Source: Saprospiraceae bacterium
Lineage (GTDB): Bacteria; Bacteroidota; Bacteroidia; Chitinophagales; Saprospiraceae
NCBI GenBank assembly: GCA_013001595.1
Contig: JABDMH010000033.1
Span: 1 to 50,123 of the forward strand
Length of the DNA: 50,123 bases
Direction: 5' to 3'
Below are positions 28,691 to 36,193 of the stretch, piece by piece (position 1 is the stretch's first letter; every line of letters starts with the position of its first letter). The notes under the pieces were generated by a model, which was not told the origin of the DNA, did no database searches, and saw nothing but the letters and a program-made list of their open reading frames with translations. Both the position numbers and the translations under genes were made by a program.

Positions 28691-30175
28691 ATGCGGCTAA
28701 TATTAGAAATCCATATCATCATTGTACTAGGTTTCATGGCTGTGCATGGCTCATGGTCCCAGTCAATACCAGCCGCAGATATCGCTTTTAATACCATTCA
28801 CTTGGAGAATCCTTCCTTTGAAGACATCGCCCGTCCAAGTATCCCACCTCGGAAATGGTTGAACTGTGGTTTCCCAGAAGAATCTGCTCCGGATGTTCAG
28901 CCTTCAGGTGATTGGAGCGTCTTTAAACCCGCATTTCACGGTCATACCTATCTTGGTATGGTAGCTCGTGAGAATGATACCTGGGAATCGGTTGGTCAAA
29001 TGTTGGAAAAGCCTTTGAGAAAAGGTATGTGTTATACATTTTCCATTTATCTCTGCTCATCAAAAGAATACCTTAGTCAAGTGATACCAGATTCTCTAAA
29101 GCATATTGAACTGACAATTGAACAGCGTGCCCGTTTGCCCCTGAAGAGTTTTACCAAAGGCATCATGCTAAGAATTTGGGGTGGAGATGTACCTTGCCAT
29201 AAACGCGAGTTGCTTGCGCAAAGCGGTACCATTGACAATCAAGAATGGAAACAATTTAGCTGGAAAATTGAACCCCAAAGCGATATAAAATACCTGAGCT
29301 TAGAGGCCTTCTACAAAACACCAACACTCTTTCCCTACAACGGCAATATTTTAGTGGATAATGCATCGGGATTTACCCTAACAGCTTGTGAGGAAGATGA
29401 AGAACTCATTTTGCCACCAGTAGTTAAGTTTTTACAACCCATTGAAAAAATCAACCCCCGTCTAAATCAATATCGCGTGCGCGCCCAGATCCATAACGTA
29501 CATTCTAAAGAGAAGATCACCTTTTATGTGAATGGAAAAGAGATGGGGGCATTCGATTTCGATTATGATACTCATATCTTCTCTACCACGCTCTATTTGA
29601 AAGAAGGTAAGAATGAGTTGTTGATAGAAGTTGAAAATGATGAGGGTTACGCCAAAGATCAGACTTCTGTCCTGATCATCGAAAAGGGCAGTCAAAAAAA
29701 GGAAGAACCCGAGGTTGCTCAGGCTGCATCAACAGAAGAACCAGCGAGCCAGCCTCCTGGCTATAAAATTTTGCCGAGTCTTGGATACAAAAACATCAAA
29801 AAGGGCCAAATCATTCGAGTAGATCGACTATATTTTGCGACAGATAGCTCTGCTCTTGGCAGTGATACAAGCTCCTTTGCCGTACTCAATGAGATTTATG
29901 CCTTTTTGAAAGACAACCCCAAGGTGCTCATCGAAGTGGGAGGTCATACCAATGGAGGTACCAAGAAGCGCCCGATTAATATGCGTTTCAGTAATGAGCT
30001 TTCACGAGCTAGAGCACGAACGGTGGCAGAGTACTTAGTTGATAAAGGTATTCCTGCACGGCAAATTCAGTACAAGGGATATGGACCGAGAAAACCGCTG
30101 GCAAGTAACGATACCGCCCAAGGTAGGATAAAAAATCAGCGTGTTGAGATTAAGATCCTCAGTACCGATGGCTGA
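28691..30175 (+). CDS. OmpA-family cell-envelope protein
   Basis: From ATG at 28691 it has 494 residues: a Sec signal (core IHIIIVLGFMAVHG, cleavage after SWSQ), a large beta-rich domain that starts ENPSFEDIARP (about 25-240, possibly carbohydrate-binding), an Ig-like segment (about 245-330, with VRAQIHNVHS and TFYVNGKE), a short acidic linker, and a C-terminal OmpA domain (about 390-490; YFATDSSAL, VGGHTNGG, LSRARARTVAEYLVDKGI, GYGPRKPLASN). The OmpA domain anchors the protein non-covalently to peptidoglycan. The N-terminal part probably faces another partner. The role, such as gliding or envelope stability, is not known. The frame opens at TTG 28679. Confidence 0.88.
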   Translation: MRLILEIHIIIVLGFMAVHGSWSQSIPAADIAFNTIHLENPSFEDIARPSIPPRKWLNCGFPEESAPDVQPSGDWSVFKPAFHGHTYLGMVARENDTWESVGQMLEKPLRKGMCYTFSIYLCSSKEYLSQVIPDSLKHIELTIEQRARLPLKSFTKGIMLRIWGGDVPCHKRELLAQSGTIDNQEWKQFSWKIEPQSDIKYLSLEAFYKTPTLFPYNGNILVDNASGFTLTACEEDEELILPPVVKFLQPIEKINPRLNQYRVRAQIHNVHSKEKITFYVNGKEMGAFDFDYDTHIFSTTLYLKEGKNELLIEVENDEGYAKDQTSVLIIEKGSQKKEEPEVAQAASTEEPASQPPGYKILPSLGYKNIKKGQIIRVDRLYFATDSSALGSDTSSFAVLNEIYAFLKDNPKVLIEVGGHTNGGTKKRPINMRFSNELSRARARTVAEYLVDKGIPARQIQYKGYGPRKPLASNDTAQGRIKNQRVEIKILSTDG

Positions 30176-30298
30176 CCTGCTTTGCAGTATTAGATGAAGC
30201 CAATGACTGGAATTTATTCCCACAGTATTGGTAAGAGAAAGTGCGCAGATCGGACTGTCAGTAATAGACAATCCCAAAAAGTATTTGGGTAGGTTTGG

Positions 30299-30994
30299 TC
30301 AGAATGTCATAGGATCTTGATCAACGGGGCTTATGGACTGGGCTACTAGATCATCTGCACGATGCGCTCTAAAGGCATAGAAGTTCTTACGCTTTTGCTT
30401 TTCTAGCACATTGAACCCATATTCAGTTAGGTATTCATGCCCGTACACCATTCTTGCCACATACGATCGCCATTCCTCATCGAGGTATATTTCATTTTGG
30501 AAGGCAAGTTCTTGTCGCATTCGCTGGAGCATTTCCTTACAATTGGACGCAGCCAGAAAATACCATTTTGCATCGTACAGCACCCGTTCCATCAGGTTCT
30601 CGACTTTGTGTGGATGTGCCGTATGTCGCATGGCTGCAATGATCTGATGCTTCTCTTTGATGTCTACTCCGTTGCGCTCGAGAAAATTGTTGGTGTAAGC
30701 CGCCGCAGAATTTATGGGATTTTTAGCTTCGCGCACAAATCCGGTATTTTGAAACCATGCGGCAATTTCTAGTCGATGTATCTGGTCCTGCGATAAATTC
30801 TGGTGGAGACCAATTTGCCTGACGGCATGCACTGTGAGCACAGTGAGTCGCTGATTGTGAAAGACAAACCTGCTTTGCAGACTTGTACTTAACAAGTCTA
30901 GAACAAAGTCGGCTGCTCGCTGCACTAATTGGCCCAGCCGCTTGTTTTGTAGGTCTAAGCTGTCTTCCGGTTTCATTTTCGCTGCTGAATTCAA
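30299..30994 (-). CDS. HD-fold protein lacking the HD metal pair
   Basis: A 231-residue helical protein. Its layout matches HD-domain phosphohydrolases of the kind found in bacteroidete signalling proteins: FVFHNQRL at 43-50 (first metal histidine H46), AAWFQNTGF where active relatives have WFHDTGY (78-86), HTAHP at about 124-128, and LYDAKWYFLAA with D141. The HD pair is replaced by Q82-N83, so metal binding and phosphohydrolysis are probably lost. It could be an inactive regulator that binds a nucleotide. There is no membrane segment. An internal ATG at 30976 is an alternative start. It stands alone between the OmpA gene and pdxJ. Confidence 0.75.
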   Translation of the reverse strand: MNSAAKMKPEDSLDLQNKRLGQLVQRAADFVLDLLSTSLQSRFVFHNQRLTVLTVHAVRQIGLHQNLSQDQIHRLEIAAWFQNTGFVREAKNPINSAAAYTNNFLERNGVDIKEKHQIIAAMRHTAHPHKVENLMERVLYDAKWYFLAASNCKEMLQRMRQELAFQNEIYLDEEWRSYVARMVYGHEYLTEYGFNVLEKQKRKNFYAFRAHRADDLVAQSISPVDQDPMTF

Positions 30995-31123
30995 TGAAAA
31001 TCACCGATGGTCAGTGATATTCCATGCGAAAGGAATTGCAGAAATCGTGCCAGTAAAAGTTTGATTTTGGTGAAACTACCTCATCGTCAGTCAGATAGAT
31101 GAAGACCAATCCTAATATGAAGC

Positions 31124-31840
31124 TTAAGAAAGTTTTTGCAGATACATTTGAATGGTATTATGCAAGCCATAGTAGAGGGCATCCGCAATGATTGCATGAC
31201 CGATCGAGACCTCTAACAGATGGGGAATCTTTTGTTGAAAAAAGGCTAGATTTTCTAAGTTTAGATCATGTCCGGCATTGATGCCGAGTCCCGCCGCATC
31301 TGCTGCCTCGGCCGTTTCGACGAAAGCTTCAATGGCTTTATTGCGGTCTGTGTGATACCTTTTTGCGTATTCACCCGTGTACAATTCAATCCGATCTGCA
31401 CCAACACGCATGGCACCCTCTACCATATTTGGGTCTGGATCGAGGAAGATCGAGGTACGTATCCCTGCTGATTTGAGTTCTGCAATGACATCCGTTAGGA
31501 AGTCGCGTTTCGTGAAGGTATCCCAGCCTGTATCGGAAGTTAATGCATCTGGTGCATCAGGTACTAGTGTACATTGATCGGGTCCATTGGCTAAGACAAG
31601 TTGGAGAAACCTTGGATTGGGGTTGCCCTCGATATTGAATTCCTCAGTAACGGCTCTTTTCAATAGAGGTATATCCCCATACCGCACATGTCGCTCATCA
31701 GGGCGTGGATGTACCGTGATGCCTTGTGCGCCAAATCTTTCACAGTCCAAGGCCACCCTCACAAGATCTGGCAGATTACTTCCACGAGCATTTCTGATTA
31801 GTGCAACTTTATTGATATTTACACTGAGTCGAGCGGACAT
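31124..31840 (-). CDS. pdxJ: Pyridoxine 5'-phosphate synthase
   Basis: A 238-residue TIM-barrel enzyme that condenses 1-deoxy-D-xylulose 5-phosphate with 3-amino-2-oxopropyl phosphate to make pyridoxine 5'-phosphate. Recognised blocks are RLSVNINKVALIRNARG, GITVHPRPDERHV with the catalytic histidine, EFNIEGNP with the catalytic glutamate, SIFLDPDP, RIELYTGEYA, LGINAGHDLNLEN and VSIGHAIIADALYYGL. The length is normal and the start at 31840 fits other members. Vitamin B6 made here would supply PLP enzymes such as the SelA-like protein, but no special link is implied. Confidence 0.97.
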   Translation of the reverse strand: MSARLSVNINKVALIRNARGSNLPDLVRVALDCERFGAQGITVHPRPDERHVRYGDIPLLKRAVTEEFNIEGNPNPRFLQLVLANGPDQCTLVPDAPDALTSDTGWDTFTKRDFLTDVIAELKSAGIRTSIFLDPDPNMVEGAMRVGADRIELYTGEYAKRYHTDRNKAIEAFVETAEAADAAGLGINAGHDLNLENLAFFQQKIPHLLEVSIGHAIIADALYYGLHNTIQMYLQKLS

Positions 31841-31921
31841 AGGCATGGGTCGATAGACTTTAAGACAGATTTTGTTTTCAGGACAAAGAAGTAGAAATCA
31901 CGCTACGAATGTACAATTTAG

Positions 31922-32794
31922 ATGAATCGAATTACAAATGACTTAGATCGAGCTGCCGCTTTTCGACATCTATTGATTTTTGCGCTCATTGTAGTGGCAT
32001 CCTTACTCGTGGGTATGCTAATCAATCAGGGAGTGCAATGGTGGCTTGGTGATGCTGGAGATCCCCTGAGCACACCTAGGCTGCGGTTGTCGCTAATGAT
32101 CCTGCATAGTTTTAGTTTTCTAGTGCCTTCGATCATCTTCATTATCCTGTTTTATCGCATAGACCCAGGCTACTATCTGATCTTAGATAAACCAGTGACC
32201 TTTCAATGGTTGTTAGTTGGTGTCGTGATGCTGTTTGTGTCGATGCCATTGATTCAATACAGCTATGTCATTAATCAAATGGTGCCCCTGCCTAGCTGGA
32301 TGACGCAAATGGAAACTGAGACTAATACGACGATTCAACGCATGCTAAAAATGGAGCGTCCATCTATTTTGCTGATGAACTTATTGTTGATGGCGGTATT
32401 ACCAGCTATCGGAGAGGAGCTGCTTTTCCGGGGCATCATCCAGAAGATTGGCTATAAGATGCTCCATAATCCGTCTATAAGTGTCTGGCTGACGGCATTG
32501 CTGTTTAGCGCCATTCATTTTCAATTTGAGGGATTTTTACCACGGTTTTTGCTTGGATTATTTCTTGGATATCTCTTCTATTGGACAAAGCAACTGCTAC
32601 TTCCGATGATTGTGCATTTTGTAAATAATGCAACCATGGTTTTGGCTGCTTACATTAGTCCAGAATCCATGCTGGCAGTGGACAGTTCTACCATTGATAT
32701 GCCCATTTATGTTGTCTTTATTTCTCTTCTGCTATTAATACCACTTGTACTTTTTTTTAGAAATGTGCAACGGCAGATGGAAACCGCATCCTAA
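31922..32794 (+). CDS. CPBP-family intramembrane metalloprotease
   Basis: A 290-residue membrane protein with about eight hydrophobic helices. The three CPBP/Abi motifs are present: EE at 165-166 followed by R170 (EELLFRG), H199 in FSAIHFQFEG with LLGLFLGYLF after it, and H232 with N235-N236 in VHFVNNA. These residues form the glutamic intramembrane protease site known from Rce1 (CAAX processing) and related bacterial proteins. Functions in bacteria include bacteriocin self-protection and protein maturation, but most are untested. The start lies 81 bp from pdxJ's divergent start. No partner suggests a substrate. Confidence 0.93.
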   Translation: MNRITNDLDRAAAFRHLLIFALIVVASLLVGMLINQGVQWWLGDAGDPLSTPRLRLSLMILHSFSFLVPSIIFIILFYRIDPGYYLILDKPVTFQWLLVGVVMLFVSMPLIQYSYVINQMVPLPSWMTQMETETNTTIQRMLKMERPSILLMNLLLMAVLPAIGEELLFRGIIQKIGYKMLHNPSISVWLTALLFSAIHFQFEGFLPRFLLGLFLGYLFYWTKQLLLPMIVHFVNNATMVLAAYISPESMLAVDSSTIDMPIYVVFISLLLLIPLVLFFRNVQRQMETAS

Positions 32795-32895
32795 AAGTGC
32801 AGGTCAAAAAATGATCGAGGTTTTCTCCATCGATTCTGTATATTGACATGGTATAATATGTATCCAAATGTCTTTATCTCAAATCTCCCAATAGT

Positions 32896-34314
32896 ATGAT
32901 CATGATGAGAAGTATATTGTCTTTATTGGCACTGATTCTGATTTGCAATTTGGTCTTCGGTCAAGAAAATCAGTCCTTTTTTGTCGAAGGATATACAGAT
33001 CAGTTGAGCTATCTTCCTGGTGATCAAGTGCATTTTCATTTGTCTAGTTCCGAAGACATCTGCCACGTAGCTATTCGAAGGTTGGGTTTGGAGAATACAT
33101 TGGTTTGGGAAATGGATAGCTTGCCCGTTCAGATGCAGCATGTCCCGGAAAGGGCATCTACACACGGTTGCGATTGGCCGGTCACGCATTCACTTAAGAT
33201 CCCTGAAGATTGGCAAACGGGGTACTATGAAGTTTCCTTGCAAATTGATGATGAGGGGGGCACCTTTGTGCACCGAAATCGCCGATCTGCTGAGGGTGCG
33301 ATGTTTTTCGTGGTTAGGTCAGCAAGACCCGGTCAGAATACGAAGATCCTGCTTCAGTTGGCCACCAATACTTACAATGCCTATAATAACTGGGGTGGGA
33401 GTAGTCTATATGGATATCACGGAAGGGCAAATCTGCAAGGTCATCGTGTCTCTTTTGATCGACCTCCACGATCCCTATTTTATCGATGGGAGCATGATTT
33501 TATTAAGTGGGCTGAAAAGAATGGCTATGTGCTCGATTATGCCGTTAATTCAGATCTCGAATTTCGGCCCGAGGTACTGGAGCATTATAACCTAGTACTT
33601 AGTGTGGGTCATGACGAGTATTGGTCAACTCCTATGCGCGATCATCTGGAAGCCTATATTGAAAATGGTGGTCATGTAGCCTTCTTTAGTGGCAATAGCG
33701 TCTGCTGGCAGGTGAGGTCGGAAGATGAAGGCAGGGCGCTCACATGTTGGAAGCAATGGTACAACATGGATCCGGTCTATCAGACAGATGACCATAGCAA
33801 GCTTTCAACCTTGTGGGGCCATCATTTGGTGGATCGCCCCGAAAATGAATTGACAGGTGTGGGCTTTCTGCATGGTGGGTATCACCGCAGTCATGGACAG
33901 TTTATGGATGGATCCGGGGCATACACGGTGCACCGCCCTGACCATTGGCTTTTTGAAGGCACCGACTTGCAACCAGATCAGGAATTTGGCGGCAAACACA
34001 CAGTTGTCGGATACGAATGTGACGGTTGTGAGATGACCTTGGTCGATGGATTACCCGAACCGACCCATCGAGATGGTACGCCAGACAACTTTGTGATTCT
34101 AGCTACTGCCCCTGCACGCTGGCATCCGGATGATTCTTGGTGGTATGAACGATGGGACAAGGATCGCATTGGCCACGCGGTGCTAGGCACCTATACAAAT
34201 GGCGGAACCGTGGTGACCGTGGGTAGTACGGACTGGGCCCATGGCTTACGTGGTGGGGATGATGCGGTGGAGCAGATTACTAAGAATGTATTGGACAAGT
34301 TGAGTATCGATTAG
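32896..34314 (+). CDS. Exported N,N-dimethylformamidase large-subunit-like protein
   Basis: A 472-residue protein with a Sec signal (core SILSLLALILICNLVFG). An Ig-like segment, FVEGYTDQLSYLPGDQVHFHLSS (about 27-140), is followed by a domain resembling the large subunit of N,N-dimethylformamidase (about 150-465): LLQLATNTYNAYNNWGG, SLFYRWEHDFIKWAEKNG, YNLVLSVGHDEYWSTPMRD, VAFFSGNSVCWQVR and VGSTDWAHGL. Known dimethylformamidases are cytoplasmic iron enzymes with a small partner subunit; neither a partner gene nor a cytoplasmic location is seen here. The exported form probably acts on another amide or a sugar derivative. Starts at the second or third methionine are equally possible. Confidence 0.75.
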   Translation: MIMMRSILSLLALILICNLVFGQENQSFFVEGYTDQLSYLPGDQVHFHLSSSEDICHVAIRRLGLENTLVWEMDSLPVQMQHVPERASTHGCDWPVTHSLKIPEDWQTGYYEVSLQIDDEGGTFVHRNRRSAEGAMFFVVRSARPGQNTKILLQLATNTYNAYNNWGGSSLYGYHGRANLQGHRVSFDRPPRSLFYRWEHDFIKWAEKNGYVLDYAVNSDLEFRPEVLEHYNLVLSVGHDEYWSTPMRDHLEAYIENGGHVAFFSGNSVCWQVRSEDEGRALTCWKQWYNMDPVYQTDDHSKLSTLWGHHLVDRPENELTGVGFLHGGYHRSHGQFMDGSGAYTVHRPDHWLFEGTDLQPDQEFGGKHTVVGYECDGCEMTLVDGLPEPTHRDGTPDNFVILATAPARWHPDDSWWYERWDKDRIGHAVLGTYTNGGTVVTVGSTDWAHGLRGGDDAVEQITKNVLDKLSID

Positions 34315-34397
34315 ACATTTCACCTATTTCACATGAATAACAAACCTTGTAAAAGCGATATCCAATAAAAAGGGAAAAAGTAAAAAAGGGTTGAAAT

Positions 34398-34538
34398 GGT
34401 AGAACGGGTAAGGGATTGATTTGTCGGGGTCGAGCAGCATACTTTTGCTGCTCTGTACATAACGGTAGAAAGAGTAGAAAGGGTCTGGGATTGATTTGGC
34501 CCAGAGAGCGCAGCATCCTTTTGCTGCTTCTTACACGG
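34398..34538. repeat. Two imperfect tandem units of about 75 bp with hairpins
   Basis: Unit 1 starts at 34398 and unit 2 at 34464-34473. Both contain GGTAGAA, GGATTGATTTG and GCAGCATNCTTTTGCTGC at a spacing of about 75 bp. Each unit includes a hairpin: GAGCAGCA with TGCTGCTC in unit 1, and GCAGCA with TGCTGC in unit 2. Unit 2 also has CTGGG with CCCAG around GATT. An A/G-rich stretch at 34367-34393 may be a decayed third unit. They lie between the dimethylformamidase-like gene and the decayed rhamnosidase-like gene. There are no coding features; the reading frames across it are accidental. Confidence 0.75.
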
Positions 34539-34539
34539 A

Positions 34540-35267
34540 GCTTGCAATTAAAAGGCATTTGGTTACCACTGACTTTCGCAGATACTGTCCAGCCATGGGG
34601 TTATTTTCAGGCATCAAATTCTTCCTGCATCGCACGCAAGTACCAACGTTTATATTGACCGGGTTTCCAACTCCTAGCCAGGTGACAAAGCCAGGATTGG
34701 TCAGTGACGATTTGTATTTCTTCACCATTCTTCATGACGATATCGAGCCGTAAAATGAAGCCAGGCTTGCCTGTAGGCCAAGTGCCATCACCAAAACCAT
34801 GGTACAGCACCGTGGCTCCAATGACGTTCTTTCCTTTCTTTAGCTGATCGGAGACATCTATGGGATCAGCCTCTGCATATCTGGGATCCGCTGGAGGTGG
34901 ACCCCATTGAATACGTTGTCCATTTACCTCGAGTAAATAGCGACTATCACCTAAAATCCAGCCCTGGGTTGTCTCCACTTCGCTTGCCAGATCAAAATCA
35001 TTTCTGAAGAGTATAAAAGTGTTGGAGAGGGTTCGCTCAGCTGGGTACCAGATCCACCTAGAGGGCGCTAAATCCAGTGCATATTTTGAAGGTAGTTTGG
35101 CAACGAAAGAATGAGCGTCTTTGGCTTGCTCAACGCCGGGTCTTTCTTTTTTCGGATTCCGTTGGAGAGAAAGTTCCTGGGGGCTGTAGTATGCCACCAG
35201 CAACCACACCTGCACTGGCCAATGTCGAATGCTCGAAGAAGTCTCTACGTGAGATTTTCTTTTTCAT
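34540..35267 (-). pseudogene. Decayed Tat-exported rhamnosidase-like gene
   Basis: Minus-strand ATG at 35267 begins a Tat signal (KKKISRRDFFEHSTLASAG) that ends in a stop after 45 codons. A shifted frame, open from about 35215 to 34607, carries the body: RWIWYP, then DFDLASEVE, GDSRYLLEVNGQ and GFGDGTWPTGKPGF. This is the N-terminal domain type of alpha-L-rhamnosidases (Bac_rhamnosid_N). It closes EEFDA-stop-K-stop-PHGW, where intact relatives read on as a continuous DAR-Y-P-GW strand, so two codons have become stops in frame. The shift may lie at a run of five Cs near 35184. The rest of a protein that would be several hundred residues longer is missing, with a tandem repeat at the break. Confidence 0.72.
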
Positions 35268-35296
35268 AGACGTCGTATTTTTCTTTGTAAGAAGGG

Positions 35297-35857
35297 CTAT
35301 TTGATGATGCCACTTATTTGTTTAAAAGTTTGGTTGCCAGCGGTTTCTATCAATTGAAAAAGCACCATCTCGGTAGAAGCGATGAAAGCACCAGACTGCC
35401 TCATTCGGTCAAGGGCCAGCTGTCTGTTTGCTGGCGTGCGGGACGAAACGGCATCTGCAATCACGTGCACGTCAAATCCCTCCTGTAGTGCATCTAGGAC
35501 CGTTTTGAGTACACATATGTGGGCCTCCACGCCGCATACAATGAGACTCTTTATCGACAAAGATCTGAGCTTATCCAAAATTGGATCTGATTGGATACAG
35601 CTAAAACATATTTTTTCAAACAGCGCATAGTCTGCAGGAAGTTCGATCTGCTGACATGTATGCTGAAGACCTTTAGGATACTGTTCCGTGACAAGAATGG
35701 GTAGGTCCAGCACATCGGCACCCTTGAGAAGCCTGTTGGTGTTTTCGAAAATCATGGTTGAGTTATAAATCACCGGCATCAACCTTTCTTGAATGTCAAT
35801 CACTAGTAGGGCTGTATCTTCGGTAGACAACCTACCGATGTTCCTTTGGATATTCAT
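35297..35857 (-). CDS. Isochorismatase-family cysteine hydrolase
   Basis: A 186-residue cytoplasmic hydrolase. The D-K-C triad typical of active isochorismatase-fold enzymes is complete: D21 in LLVIDIQERL, K82 in LFEKICFSC and C115 in CGVEAHICV with the usual cis-peptide context. The length and the pattern TEQYPKGL match the YcaC-like branch, whose natural substrates are often unknown; nicotinamidase and other amidases share the fold. It lies head to head with the pseudogene's Tat-signal start region by about 30 bp on the same strand, so it may once have been in one transcript with it. No siderophore genes are nearby, arguing against isochorismate itself. Confidence 0.85.
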   Translation of the reverse strand: MNIQRNIGRLSTEDTALLVIDIQERLMPVIYNSTMIFENTNRLLKGADVLDLPILVTEQYPKGLQHTCQQIELPADYALFEKICFSCIQSDPILDKLRSLSIKSLIVCGVEAHICVLKTVLDALQEGFDVHVIADAVSSRTPANRQLALDRMRQSGAFIASTEMVLFQLIETAGNQTFKQISGIIK

Positions 35858-36193
35858 GCTAGTTATTTAGAAGAATTTATTGAGTCCTTACTTAGCAAGG
35901 TGCGATATTTAATAGAATAAGTATGTCGGTTTTAGACTTTTGTATAACGGGTCTTTATCTACCCAGACTCGATCTCGATCGAAGACATAATATATACATT
36001 CTGATTTTGAGCCGGAACAAATCCTGCATGAATCTTCACCATGTTTGAAATCCGATTGTTTCTCCTGGATATTCTCTGAAGTGTTGTGCTATAAAGATGA
36101 ATTTTCACCATTTGACGATGGATCTCAACCGCTGAGCAAGGACTTTTCTTAATTTAGGACGCTCATCCATCATCAATTAATGAAATCTTAGTT
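35858..36193. other. Gap between isochorismatase-family gene and SelA-like gene
   Basis: The 336 bp separate a leftward gene from the four-gene exported cluster and should hold its promoter. TTAATTTAGG at 36150-36159 resembles the -7 element with one mismatch, about 35 nt before the ATG. No other feature is seen. Confidence 0.4.

Noticed and set aside
34280-34558. Leftward open frame with repeated RSL-GQINP text
   Set aside because: The repetition follows the tandem DNA units, and the frame overlaps the end of the dimethylformamidase-like gene. Not coding.
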